Below are positions 31,681 through 45,100 of a stretch of 64,000 nucleotides of DNA, piece after piece. A model generated the notes under the pieces. That model was not told the origin of the DNA. It searched no databases and saw only the letters and a program-made list of their open reading frames with translations. Numbering within the stretch: the stretch's first letter is position 1; every line of letters starts with the position of its first letter. The stretch comes from Antedon mediterranea (Eukaryota; Echinodermata; Crinoidea; Comatulida; Antedonidae). Where the stretch lies: positions 13,196,932 to 13,260,931 of the forward strand of contig NC_092679.1 in assembly GCF_964355755.1 (NCBI RefSeq), given 5' to 3'. The position numbers and the translations under genes were made by a program.

Positions 31681-32871
31681 ATGTTTGAATGTCACCTTTT
31701 TGATAATGTAAATGTGAGCACAGAATATTTTAACGAAGATAACTTAATTTCTTCACTTGAACATTCTAATTTATCATCAAACTTTTCTATATTTGGACTA
31801 AACTGTCGTAGTGTTGTTAATAAGTTTGACTTAATCTCAAACTATTTAGACTCACTCGTACATGCCTTCTCCGTCATTGCCTTCAGTGAAACCTGGTTAA
31901 CCGAAAAAGATAATATTAATCTATACCAGTTACCAGGCTACAGTTTGATTCACAATGATAGGAAAGATAAGAGAGGTGGTGGGGTAGCGTTCTATGTTAC
32001 CAACAAACTAACATATATTATTAGAAATGATCTGTCATCTTGTATGACTGAAGCAGAGACTATTTTTATTGAGATTGAGTTAGAATCAGGAAATAATGTT
32101 ATTTGTGGTATAGTTTATAGACCACCCTCACGTTCCTTGCAAAAGTGTGATGATGAATTAACATGTGTAATGCAAATGATTAATCTAGAAAAAAAGAAAG
32201 CTTACCTTGTGGGAGACTATACCATAAACTTACTCCAACAATCTACCGACAACACTATCCAATCACACTTAGACACAATATTTTCTCAGTCATTTCAGCC
32301 AATCATAAAAAGTCCTACTAGAATATCCGATAATTGTGCTTCAATAATTGATAAAATTTATTGCAACATCGATTCTTTTACTACGTCCCTTAAAAGTGGA
32401 ATACTTATTACTGATATTTCTGATCACTTCCCAATATTCTGTGTAGATACTTTGGAAAAACATAATAAGCAATATCCTCGATTTGTATATAAACGACAAT
32501 ACTCTCCTCAACAAACGGAGTATTTTTTGCAAGAATTACAAAGTAATCAGTGGAATGATGTGCTATTCTCAAATAATGCGAATTTTGCTTATCAAAATTT
32601 TACCAACACTTTAAATAAAACAATTGATAATTGTTTCCCTTTAAAACGAATTAGAAATAAGGCGAACAAGTTAAAATCTCCTTGGATCACAGCTGAAATT
32701 GCCAGAGCTATCTCTCAAAAACATAAATTATATAAAAAGTACAAACAAAATAACACCACTACTAATAAAAGTACGTACATACATTTTAGAAACAAGTTAA
32801 CCACTACTATTAGAAATCGGAAAAAAGAATATTATATGGTCCAGTTTGAACGAAATAAACAAGATATTTAA
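31681..32871 (+). pseudogene. LINE ORF2, endonuclease part (CR1/L2-like)
   Basis: A 396-residue frame with an APE-type (EEP) endonuclease: LNCRSVVNK near residue 40, SETWL near 70, YRPPS near 147, GDYTIN near 178 and SDHFPI near 246. The GDYT box normally reads GDFN; the missing Asn is a catalytic residue in this family, so nicking activity is probably lost. The frame stops at a TAA and then resumes in the same phase as the RT frame 27 nt on, so a single nonsense codon separates the two halves of one original ORF2. This is a nearly intact but inactive element. Confidence 0.88.
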
Positions 32872-32898
32872 AAAACGTGGACAATCCTAAATGATATA

Positions 32899-34647
32899 AT
32901 GGGTAGGAAAAAGACTACCAATTTGCCTACAAAAATAAAATTGGGTACTGAGACTTTCTCTGATAATGATGAGAAAGCTGATGCATTCAACTCTTTTTTT
33001 ATTAATATTGGAGAAAAACTAAATAATAAATTTAGGCATGAATGTCAAAATGATCAAATCACCCACAGAACTTTCTTAAAGGGAAATTTTACCTCTTCAA
33101 TGTTTTTTAAGCCTGTTACTGAACATGAACTTAACCACTATATTAAAAACACAAAGAATACTTCTCCTGGCCATGATGGTATAAGTGCCCAACTCATAAA
33201 ATCTGCTTCCCCGTTTATTTTAAAACCTTTATTGCATATTATTAATACGTCATTATCATCGGGCTGTGTCCCGGCTGATATAAAAATTGCTAAAATTATC
33301 CCGGTATTTAAGAATGGTGACATCTCCGATATAAATAATTATCGGCCTATTTCCATTTTACCCTTTTTTTCCAAAATATTTGAGAGGATTGTGTATGATC
33401 AAACGATTTGTTACCTCTCAAAATATAACGTACTGAGTAAAACACAGTATGGATTTAGACAACACCATTCAACTAGTCATGCTTTAATACAATCGATTGA
33501 AAAAATCACAAACGCTATTGAGAATAAAGAGTTTACACTAGGAGTTATCCTTGATTTATCAAAAGCGTTTGATACAATCGATCATGATATATTATTAGAT
33601 AAGTTAAGATTTTATGGTATAAGAGGAGTTCCGCTAAACTGGTTCTCAAACTATCTTAAAAAAAGACTACAATACACATTTATTGTTAATACTGCATCTA
33701 GTAAAATGACAGTAAACACTGGAGTTCCTCAGGGATCCATATTGGGTCCATTATTATTTCTTATATTCATTAATGATATTAGTCTAGCATGTAACCATGT
33801 AGACATGATTATGTATGCAGATGACACAAATGTGTTTTATAGTCACAATGATATTACTCAAGCTTTTGATACAATGAACCAGGAGTTATCTATACTTTCG
33901 GACTGGTTTATTGCTAACAAATTAACGCTAAATGTAAACAAATCAAAATATGTTATATTTAAGGCTAGAAATAAGTCAGCTGACACTACCTCACTAGAAT
34001 TGAGGATGGGAAATGAATGTATAGTAAAAATAACTGAAGTTAAATTTCTAGGCTTATTTCTGGATGAAACTTTATCGTTTAATTTTCATGTAAATTTGGT
34101 AGCAAACAGTATTTCTAGAATAATTGGTGTCTTAAACAAAGTGAAGTCTATGTTATCAAGTAAAATCTTGTTAACGGTATACAATGCACTTATATTACCT
34201 AGAATAACGTATGCTATCACAGTATGGGGTGCTACTTCTGCTACAAACTTAAACCGTATACATATTCTCCAGAAAAAAGCACTTAGAAATATTTGTCATG
34301 TTCATTTTATGCATCCTTCTCATCCACTTTTTATTTCAACCCAAGCATTAAATATTTTTGACCTTTATACGAAACACACTGCTATATTTATGTATCAATA
34401 TAAACATAATCTATTACCTGAATCATTTAATAACCTATTTAGTACATCTGCCTCATTCCATAATTACTCAACTAGAAACAGGTCAAACTACTGTCCACAA
34501 CTAAAACGCACCAAAGTCGGACAGCAATGTATTTCCTACCAAGGAACACATATTTGGAACAATTTAACAGACTATATAAAACAATCCCCCACTTTAAGTT
34601 TGTTTAAACAGATATTAAAGCAATATTATAACAATATAAATATTTAA
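32899..34647 (+). pseudogene. LINE ORF2, reverse transcriptase part (CR1/L2-like)
   Basis: A 582-residue frame with RT motifs in order: DLSKAFDTIDHDIL near 223, GVPQGSILGPLLF near 275, YADDTNVF near 307, LNVNKSKYVIF near 345 and FLGLFLDE near 380. A C-terminal region follows (RITYAITVWG, ILQKKALRNI) typical of CR1/L2/jockey-group elements. In phase with the endonuclease frame upstream apart from one TAA, it begins effectively at that stop and not at the listed ATG. The 3' UTR ends in a TTGAA repeat (about 34830-34853), the kind of simple-repeat tail used by this clade. Confidence 0.9.
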
Positions 34648-34856
34648 ATTAAGTAAATCACATTATGTTATTTTGGTTTGTTCTTTTTGTTTGTACTAAT
34701 TGTTTGATCTTTTTGTTAGGGTTACATGCTTAAAGCACTTGTGCTTATTTTGTATCCCATTCCATTATCTTATTATTTGTATTGTATTTGTATATGTCTT
34801 TATTTTGATTATGGAATAAAAATGTCGATGAATTGAATTGAATTGAATTGAATTAG
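34648..34856 (+). mobile_element. LINE 3' UTR with (TTGAA)n tail
   Basis: A short UTR ending in five tandem TTGAA units. It marks the 3' end of the LINE. The sequence just after it (AGACCACTGAGGCTTTCATG) is an inverted near-copy of the SINE head at 35112-35133. Confidence 0.75.
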
Positions 34857-35111
34857 ACCACTGAGGCTTTCATGGTATTGTTCAAACTCGATTGGATAGC
34901 GACTCTTTAACATTCTCGGCGTGGTACGGCGGAACAGCACTAGCCCTCAGTTATACGCACGCGCACCAGAGATCACGCGCATCTCTGGTCTTCCTCATCT
35001 TTATCGTTTCAAATTAATTAATTAAATTTCAGTATATCACCGGGCGGTTTAGAATTAATGTTCATTACCTAATGTGTTTATATATATATAGATATATATA
35101 TATTTATATAT

Positions 35112-35320
35112 ACCATGAAAGCCCAGTGGTCTAATGGTTAGGGCAACTGAATATCAAGCAGACGGTCCGAGTTCGAGTCTCGGTTGGGGCGACTTTTTCT
35201 CATTCTCACAGATTTTCTCATCTTTATCGTTTCAAATTAATTAATTAAATTTTAGTATATCACCGGGCGGTTTAGAATTAATGTTCATTGCCTAATGTGT
35301 TTATATATATATATACTCAG
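35112..35320 (+). mobile_element. SINE family 2, tRNA-derived, with body
   Basis: AGTGGTCTAATGGTTAGGGC (A box) and GTCCGAGTTCGAGTCTCGG (B box) are followed by a body ending ATCACCGGGCGGTTTAGAAT and a TA-rich tail. A headless copy of the same body lies just upstream (34990-35100), so two body copies flank the head. Confidence 0.7.
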
Positions 35321-35329
35321 GTTGAAATT

Positions 35330-35746
35330 TCAGACCGTTTGGATAGAGTGCTCAATACCAAGGTAGAGCATAAAGCTACAGTAAAGAGAGAAAATTCATC
35401 AAAAGAAGAAACATATGTCGGACTAACTGAAAACCAGTTTAAAACCAGATACAGAAACCATACGTCTTCATTCCGGAACGAAAAACTAAGAAATGCAACG
35501 GAACTCAGTAAATATATATGGACACTTAAAGACTCTAAAACAAATTACTCAATTAAATGGAAAATTATAAAGAAATGCAAACCTTACTCAAATATTAACA
35601 AAAGATGTAATTTATGTATATGTGAAAAGTATGTTATTATATGTCAACCAGAGCTATGCTCACTGAACCGTAAGAACGAGTTAGTCTCTACTTGTAGACA
35701 TAGGAAAAAATTCTTACTAAATTGCAGATCCAAACAGTTTATCTAA
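35330..35746 (+). pseudogene. Penelope-like element, GIY-YIG endonuclease C-terminus
   Basis: An open segment encoding the end of a Penelope-like polyprotein: TYVGLTENQFKTRYRNHTSS, TELSKYIWTLKD, a Cys motif CNLCICEK, then SLNRKNELVSTCRHR. This is the GIY-YIG nuclease pattern found after the RT of these elements. The N-terminal RT is missing (5'-truncated at the TA repeat near 35300). The following 35747-35890 (CTGATGACTC, TACGAAACAAATTTG) is a typical non-coding tail. Confidence 0.85.
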
Positions 35747-36127
35747 AACAATAGGCTATTGTATACGACTTCCTGATGACTCACTTCTATTAAGCACTAT
35801 GAGACAACTGTGTCACTTATGTTTTATATTTCACGTGAAGAGTGCGGCCAGCTACATGCTGGTCGTACGAAACAAATTTGTAGTGATTAAAACAATGAAG
35901 TAACCGAGTTTTCTGCTGTTATTTTATTTCTCTATATATATATATATATATATTAACAATTACACTTACTTTAGACCAAATACGGTGAAGTGATTTATCT
36001 AAATTAATAAAACTCAATAAGCTTAATGATAAAACGAATCTGTAAGTAAATTTGTTTTATAAAATGAGCTGACTCTCATAGATAATTTGACTTTTCTTAT
36101 AGCGTTTATACAGAATTGCGTAAAAAG
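35747..36127. other. Penelope tail and receptor 5' flank
   Basis: The first 150 bp is the Penelope-like 3' tail, followed by a TA microsatellite (35930-35952). From about 36060 the sequence resembles the upstream flank of the locus B signal exon (TTTATACAGAATTG), so the receptor 5' UTR or promoter is probably here. No TATA box can be assigned with confidence. Confidence 0.45.
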
Positions 36128-36188
36128 ATGTTCATCTTTCAAACCCTCATGATATTGGCGATGTTGTTGCCGTTTTCTAGCTGTTCAG
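36128..36188 (+). CDS. Receptor exon 1, signal peptide
   Basis: ATG followed by a hydrophobic core (FQTLMILAMLLPFSSCS), ending in phase 1 at a GTACG donor. The locus B relic conserves the same start. Confidence 0.85.
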
Positions 36189-39100
36189 GTACGATTGCTT
36201 TACTTTTTTAATTTATCATAATATAATAATATGATAATTAGGGAGCAGTCTTATAAATTTAATTTAGTCCAATCGATAGTTAGACAAATCTTTATTTGTC
36301 TTTCAAAATCACAACGTACAGTAGTTATATTTAATACAGTGGACCCCGCTTTTGGGACACCATTATTCAGAAAATACCCCTATTAAGAAATACTTTCCAT
36401 GAAATGGAAATAGGAAAATATATTTTTAACACTACGGCCAACCTTTATTCAAAGGACACCATATTAAGAGGACCCCATATGTTTGGTACTGCTGTACAAC
36501 TTGGCTACTATAAACCATGATTCAGTTTAGTGGTAAGGTATACTGGGTATATTGTATGTATGTATGTTCTCTTTAAGGCTTTTATTTCTATCTATAGACT
36601 ATTCCTCAACCTTTATAGCTTGTGCTTCCACCTAAAGCTCTGTCTACACTACACACAAACTTTATGTGACAAAACAGTGTGCCCATAGACATGATGGTGT
36701 CATATCATTACCATATTTAAGCATATCATCACACTTTTCTTGTCAAACTAGTTTGTCTGTGTAGACAGAGCTTTACAGTTGGATTCACTTGAATAGCCTA
36801 CATTTTATATCTTTATTTTAATTAATTAAACAACAAACCTATCATTAACAGTATTTTACTGTTTTCTTTTAATGTTATCTTTTTATTATTTACCAATTCT
36901 TAAAATTATTTTGAGTATGAGGCTAATACAAATTTTGATCAACTTTATACACAAGTTTTAAATAATGAATGTTAAAGGATCATAATGAATGTTAAATATT
37001 ATTAGTGTATTTATTTGTATTAGTTTATTATCTATATACTTCATGTTTAAGCCTACTTATTCCTTTTCCTTATGTGAACTTTCTGGAAACAGCATTGTAG
37101 GCCTACATGACGATACCTTATAATTGTGTCTTAACATTACCAGTATGTACTTCTGAGATAAAACACTGTCATGTTTTATTATATTGCTAATATATATATA
37201 TATATTGTTATTTATGCGTAGGTGTATGCCCAACATCATGTAATTGTAATTTCTCTGGTTTTGGACTTAGTTGTTCTGCATATAATTCTTTTTATTGTCG
37301 ACCAACTTGTAATGGATTACAGCCCCATTGCGTACAATGTACCGGATGGAATAAATATATACACGCACAGCTTGTCGAGTATAACAATTATATTTCAGTT
37401 AAAGGAGTGTAAGTAGCATATCGTTAATTATCTTCTTTACATATCATCGAATTTGAATTATCAATATTATCAATTATTACACGACGGAATCGACGCTACA
37501 CAGTGCAAGTCCTTGGTAATCGCCATGATGAAATAATTATTTAAATTTAAAATCATAATCATTCTGAACTGTGTATTATTTGTTTTAATTGAATGGACTT
37601 TAGTTGGACAGTGACATTAAGTACATTGACAGCCAATGCATTTACCGGTTTGACAGAGATGACACAAATGTAAGTGTATTGTTTATGTATATATTTTCCT
37701 CTACAAATAAAGATTTATAACATATTTTCTTTGAGGTATTGACATTTCATTGTTTGTGTCATGAACGATTCATTTAATGAATTAAAAAGCCATCTATTAT
37801 TCTCAGGCCAGAATTGCATATCAAATTCGGCTGTTAAATCATCTGATCCACCTTTTTCATGTTAAAATTAGCATTTTTACAATCATCTAGTGAGATTGTT
37901 ATTTGACAAACAACTTATATTAATTTTGCTTAAATAATCATCAATACTTGAAATATTAACTGACTTATGATGGCATTTTGCAAAAGAGTTTTCAATTCTT
38001 TTAAATTGATTTAACCTGTCTCTTTTTTTACTTTATTTTTGTCTACACCTCTTCAGCCCATTTAGCACGTGATCTAATTTGGGCACTTTTTGCTTCTGTT
38101 TTATACATAGTTTAAAGTCTTTCTGATAGTTAAGACTATCTATCGTCTAAGTGAAAATTGGTACAATTATCCATAATGTGATCTATAGACTAAAATAATT
38201 TCCTTGTTTAGGTATTCTTTGGGTTTTTTTTTTCATTTGATTAATTTAATTAATTATTTCTTTACCAATACTTAATTAAATACTCTTTAACTTTTACTTT
38301 TATAATTTCCCACTTTGACACATAGTCAAAATCATTATTTTTCAGGCATTACATCTCCACATACCTGGTCCTCTTTTGAATTGCCTTTCACAGATTTTAA
38401 TATATATTGCTTGTTGGTCGTGTGAGAATACCATTTCTAATATTACTTTGTATAATTGATTTAAATTAACCAATAATCAAGTATTTTGTCTTGGTATGCT
38501 TGGTCCTGCTACTTGTCTTGTTCTCTTGACTTTAATGCTGATCTAACACCACCAGGAGTTGTAAAGTCAGTAATAGACCTCAAGCCTTTTTGGGATTCAC
38601 ATGTTGTACTTGTTTCTTGGTTTTCTTCTTATCTTTTTTCTTACTCTTTCCTGTTTCTTTTTTGTCACTTTGTTTGTTTTCGAGTTACTCTTCGCATCCT
38701 AATGTATATTAATTCTTCCATTATGTTCACTGTCAGAGCAGCTTTTGTTTTTGCCTTATCAAGTATTTCTGTAGAGTTCTTGAGACTCTGTCATCTAAGT
38801 GAGGAGATGGTGGACCGTTGCTCGGGATTGCTGGGTTTGTTTAAAAGGTCTTCTAATACACCTATTTTTTCAGATTCTTTGGATTGTCTGGATGGTTTTT
38901 ATTTATTATTATTATGAGATTCTAGAATCGCTGAGTTTATTTGGTGTTGGCTTATATCTTTCTGTCCTGTATTACGATATTTAAAGCAGAATGGGTCATT
39001 ACTATAGTTTTCTGTTGTATTTTATTGGTTGTCCATCATGAATAATGCGTGTGTTGAAACCATTTATTTTGGTTGCACGAGGAAGTGGTGTATCTCCATT

Positions 39101-42100
39101 TAAGCAACTGGTGAGTTGGCTATCAACTCTTAACTTATGTCTAGCAACTTTTATCTGTACATCCCATAAAATTAAGCTTGTTGATTATTTCTTCATCAGA
39201 GACCTTTATTAATACTGCACACGTGTACATTCATTTCTATCATTGAAGAACGGATTTATCAACTAGGCCTACACATACGTTACTGTTTCTAATATTACAT
39301 AATTATTTGTATTTTTGTAAAGTAGATCATTTCAAACACTAAAATTCATTTAGAATCATCATTGATAGTAAACAGCTTAGATATTAGACGTATTTCCATA
39401 TACTGTGAAATCTTTTTACTTCAAAGGGACCTCTCTAGTAACGGTTTGAGTACGTTGTCAGAAAATACATTTACTGGATTGACGGCGTTGGAAGTCCTGT
39501 AAGTGTATTTTAATATGTGTATAAAATGATATGATTTGATGGTCCCTTTTTATTGTTAAAATAATCATTTCATTAAATATTGTTTGATTGTTATAATATT
39601 TTAATAAATAGGCCTAAGGTAAAATTGATAATTATCACATTATTTATAATGGAACATTGTAATTACTTACTTGTACGGTATGCATTCTTTACTTGAAGGG
39701 ATTTGGGTTTTAACCAAATAAGTATGTTGCCATCAAATGCTTTCATTGGTTTGACAGCATTGGAACGACTGTAAGTGTATTGCTTATTATTATTATTCTT
39801 ACAAATGTAAATTTTTAATTACACATAGTGCATTGTGGGCTAAAACAACATTAATTAGCAGCTTAATATTCATTCATTTTTATTCAGTCAGAATAATACA
39901 AGAAAATGCAAAATTTCAAAATATCACATTAATTTCATAGCTAAATATTCATAACTAAAAGCGCAATAGCGTATTATATCATAAGAGCACTAATTTAAAC
40001 AAAAATAACATATTTCATTAAGTTAGTACAGAATATTAAAGTAATTTTGCCTAATAGGCCTGTGACAAAATTGTTCCTAAATTCTTACATACTTACAATC
40101 AGTGATGAGGCCAGTAGCTTGTGCATCAACTGAATAACCATTTTAGTAATGGTTCCACAGCTTCTACCCGAACTCGTTTTCTAGGCCGTTTTTTTATGAT
40201 AAAATGGAAACTGTCTATATTTATTGGATAGTTAATGATGATGTAAGGAATCAACCCGAAAGCCTCTATTAGGCACATAAAAAAGAATAAAGGTAAATTC
40301 GTCTGAAGTACGTAATGGATTATGTTGCATTGATTGAAATTAAAGCTATGTTTTGATTTTTTTTACAACTTTTGGATTGAAGGAAGTGTTTATCTATCTT
40401 TTATGCTTAAATTGAAAGTGTTCCAATAGGTTGTTTTTAATAACAAATTTTACATAATAATAGAAATATTGTTAATGAACGAATGGTGCGAAGTTCCATT
40501 GAAATAAAACAATTAGAATACCCATTTTCTAAGGCTAAACTTAAACGCCCTGTTTTTTTGTATTTTTTTTGTATTTGTCATTTCCTGTTATTTAACTTTA
40601 AAAGAATTTTTCTCAAAACACTGATTGTAACAGCCAAAACGTTAGACTATGATATCTCTGGAAGTAAACATGGCATCAAGATATTTTTTTCTGTATTTTA
40701 TATCTTAGATTAGGCCTATGTAGTTTTAGTATTTGTTAAAATCTCAATTTTGAAAATTCCAACTTATGTCTGATTCGATTTTCCTTAAATGTGCCACGTT
40801 TGCTGTTTTACCAGCATTGAAGTTAATATAATGTGTATTGTTTATTTACAAATTGTTTCTTCTATTTTCTAAGGTATTTGAACAATAACCGAATAAACAT
40901 ATTATCAGCAAATGCGTTTGCTGGTCTGACAGCATTGAAGTTACTGTATGTGTATTCTTTTTTTACAAATTATTTCGTTAAAAAATTTGAAAGAAAGAAA
41001 GAAAGCAAAAAATACTTTTTAATTATTTGTATTTTTGTAAAGTAGATCATTTCAAACACTAAAATTCATTTAGAATCATCATTGATAGTAAACAGCTTAG
41101 ATATTAGACGTATTTCCATATATTGTGAAATCTTTTTACTTCAAAGGGACCTCTCTAGTAACGGTTTGAGTACGTTGTCAGAAAATACATTTACTGGATT
41201 GACGGCGTTGGAAGTCCTGTAAGTGTATTTTAATATGTGTATAAAATGATATGATTTGATGGTCCCTTTTTATTGTTAAAATAATCATTTCATTAAATAT
41301 TGTTTGATTGTTATAATATTTTAATAAATAAGCTAAAATTGATAATTATCACATTATTTATAATGGAACATTGTAATTACTTACTTGTACGGTATGCATT
41401 CTTTACTTGAAGGGATTTGGGTTTTAACCAAATAAGTATGTTGCCATCAAATGCTTTCATTGGTTTGACAGCATTGGAACGACTGTAAGTGTATTGCTTA
41501 TTATTATTATTCTTACAAATGTAAATTTTTAATTACACATAGTGCATTGTGGGCTAAAACAACATTAATTAGCAGCTTAATATTCATTCATTTTTATTCA
41601 GTCAGAATAATACAAGAAAATGCAAAATTTCAAAATATCACATTAATTTCATAGCTAAATATTCATAACTAAAAGCGCAATAGCGTATTATATCATAAGA
41701 GCACTAATTTAAACAAAAATAACATATTTCATTAAGTTAGTACAGAATATTAAAGTAATTTTGCCTAATAGGCTTGTGACAAAATTGTTCCTAAATTCTT
41801 ACATACTTACAATCAGTGATGAGGCCAGTAGCTTGTGCATCAACTGAATAACCATTTTAGTAATGGTTCCACAGCTTCTACCCGAACTCGTTTTCTAGGC
41901 CGTTTTTTTATGATAAAATGGAAACTGTCTATATTTATTGGATAGTTAATGATGATGTAAAGAATCAACCCGAAAGCCTCTATTAGGCACATAAAAAAGA
42001 ATAAAGGGAAATTCGTCTGAAGTACGTAATGGATTATGTTGCATTGATTGAAATTAAAGCTATGTTTTGATTTTTTTTACAACTTTTGGATTGAAGGAAG

Positions 42101-45100
42101 TGTTTATCTATCTTTTATGCTTAAATTGAAAGTGTTCCAATAGGTTGTTTTTAATAACAAATTTTACATAATAATAGAAATATTGTTAATGAACGAAAGT
42201 GCGAAGTTCCATTGAAATAAAACAATTAGAATACCCATTTTCTAAGGCTAAACTTAAACGCCCTGTTTTTTTGTATTTTTTTTGTATTTGTCATTTCCTG
42301 TTATTTAACTTTAAAAGAATTTTTCTCAAAACACTGATTGTAACAGCCAAAACGTTAGACTATGATATCTCTGGAAGTAAACATGGCATCAAGATATTTT
42401 TTTCTGTATTTTATATCTTAGATTAGGCCTATGTAGTTTTAGTATTTGTTAAAATCTCAATTTTGAAAATTCCAACTTATGTCTGATTCGATTTTCCTTA
42501 AATGTGCCACGTTTGCTGTTTTACCAGCATTGAAGTTAATATAATGTGTATTGTTTATTTACAAATTGTTTCTTCTATTTTCTAAGGTATTTGAACAATA
42601 ACCGAATAAGCATATTATCAGCAAATGCGTTTGCTGGTCTGACAGCATTGAAGTTACTGTATGTGTATTCTTTTTTTACAAATTATTTCGTTAAAAAATT
42701 TGAAAGAAAGAAAAAAAGCAAAAAATACTTTTTAATGAGTGTTTAACGCATTTATTTTACAGGAATTTAAGATACAATGATATAACTACCATAGAACAAA
42801 ACGCATTTTCTTCCTTTGCTTCATCATTGTCAGCTTTGTAAGTTAAAAACTTTGTAATTCAATTTAAATAAAATATTTGTATTTTTTTTACCATGAAATA
42901 TTAAGGATTTGAATTCCTTTCCACCTTTTTAGTCGCGTGCAACGCGATTCTACAGCTCACTATATCGGTTGGTCGGTCGGTAAACAATTGAGCACGCGAC
43001 TGCAGCCATGTATATGACATATGACCTTGTTATTCTAGAATACAATTTTTCTCCCGTATTCGTTAGTCCGATACCCTTCATTCATCAGTGGAAAATTATA
43101 CTTGTCATGTCATACTATGTCATAGCATATAAAATATACATTATTTATTATATGTTTGCTCTGATATATACAAAAACAGAAAAAAAAAACAATTACAAAG
43201 TGTCACATAATTCTCGTGCGGTATCCGTATTCAGTGCCCGAATGTGCAGCTGGATAAAAGATGTTACGAAACCTATTTGTACGAGAGATGATGGACCGGT
43301 AATGTCTACCACGTAACACCTCTAATACATTATGCATGGGATGAGTAGAATTTTGTAATCTTGCATCAGTCAGATACCATTACACATATCGAACTGCTCA
43401 ATCTTTTTTATCCCAAACGCCATACCAATTATTACATACATTAGATAATCTCCCGTTGCAGTATTTTCAGACATTTTAATGTTCGAGTGGTGTATATAAA
43501 ACAATTTTTTAAGAAAATGCTTTGTAAGCATTCAGTCGTTTGTTCGCTGGCGCCAAGCACAACCAACTCCCCTCCCAATCCACCAAACTCACTCAATCCC
43601 CCATTACCTAATTTATTAATTTCATTATTTTGTTAACGATAACGTTAACTCAATTTAAAACTACATTATTATTTTGTAGATGGTTGATAGAAAACAACTT
43701 ACAAGTATACAATAAAAAAACTTTTGAAGAACTGACAAACTTAACAGAAATGTAAGTAGGGTGAACAAACATATACTATAGAATCGTACCGCGGTCTATG
43801 TACGTAGTCAGGTCATTCACCGCGAGTTATATGTTGTTATTAGGCCTACATGATTAATTTAAAATTTGTAAATGATCAATTTAGGCTAAGTAGGTAACCT
43901 GGAAGATCATTATTTTTTTTTTTTTTTTTTTACACCATATTTAATGAGGGTGATCCATCCAGCAATTGCTGATCATTAGGATTCACAAGACAAACATATA
44001 CACAAGATGCTCTACATAAAAAAGTCTTATTACAAGTCTTTAGGAGTGGAGTAATTTTGTCCTTAGAAAAAATCCTGACATGTGACAGGGCTTGAACCCA
44101 GGAGTAGTAGCAAAGCATCATAACCATCGTAACTGAAAACCCATAGACTAAATTTCCAGATTCCATGCTATAATGAGTTCATTGACTTTCCTTGTACTAA
44201 CTTGCTTGATAGTAAATTCCAGTCGTCTCTTTTTCTATCCGTGCTTTCAATAACAAATACTGTTGAATCACCTTGTAGTTTATTTTGTATAGTCATGATC
44301 ATTATTAAATTATATTTACATTTTATCTATTCTCATAGGGACTCGGATTTTACATGCTTATGTGCCATTGTAGTCGACCTTGATTATTGCATTCCCGGCG
44401 TAGATCCCTTTGCTACATGTGAAGACTTATTAGGCAGTGACTACATACGGGTATTAATGTGGATAATTGGAATTTCAGCTGTTGGTGGCAATTTAGTCGC
44501 TATCATATCACGGCAGTGTAAAAAGGATAACAACACAAGTAATGATAACGAAATTAATAAAGTGCAAACCACACTCATCACCAACCTTGCCGTGTCTGAC
44601 CTGTTAATGGCAGTCTATTTGATTATCATTTTAAGTGTAGATATGCATTACAGAGGGCGATATGCAAAATTTGAATTGAATTGGAAGAATAGTCCTCTTT
44701 GCGGTTTTGCTGGTGCAATTGCCACTCTCTCTGGTCAGTCTTCAGTTTTTACATTAATGCTTTTAAGCATCGACCGTGCTATAAACATCGCTTATCCATT
44801 TAGTACCAAACATCTTAGTTGCAAAAATTGTAGAATTATTATCGGAATTGCATGGGTGTGTTGGATTGTGCTCAGTTTTCTCCCACTAGTAGCAAACGTC
44901 ATAAAACACAACTTTTATTACTACGACGAGGCGTTGTATTATTTCGGGGCTAATTATTATGGAGTAAAGAGTGTGTGCCTTGCACTGCCGTTATCAAAAA
45001 GTCATTGGCGAGGCTGGGAGTATGCTTTTGCTATCTACATCGGATTCAACAGTTTAGGTTTTATCATAATCGCTGTGAGTTATGTAATCATTTTTGTGTC

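Noticed and set aside
35112-35185. tRNA gene on the plus strand
   Set aside because: A and B boxes are present, but the acceptor stem pairs poorly and the head is joined to a repeated SINE body.
38486-38917. 143-codon plus-strand gene in the receptor intron
   Set aside because: It lies over a decayed minus-strand LINE and has a T-rich, Phe/Ser/Leu-heavy composition typical of an antisense reading.
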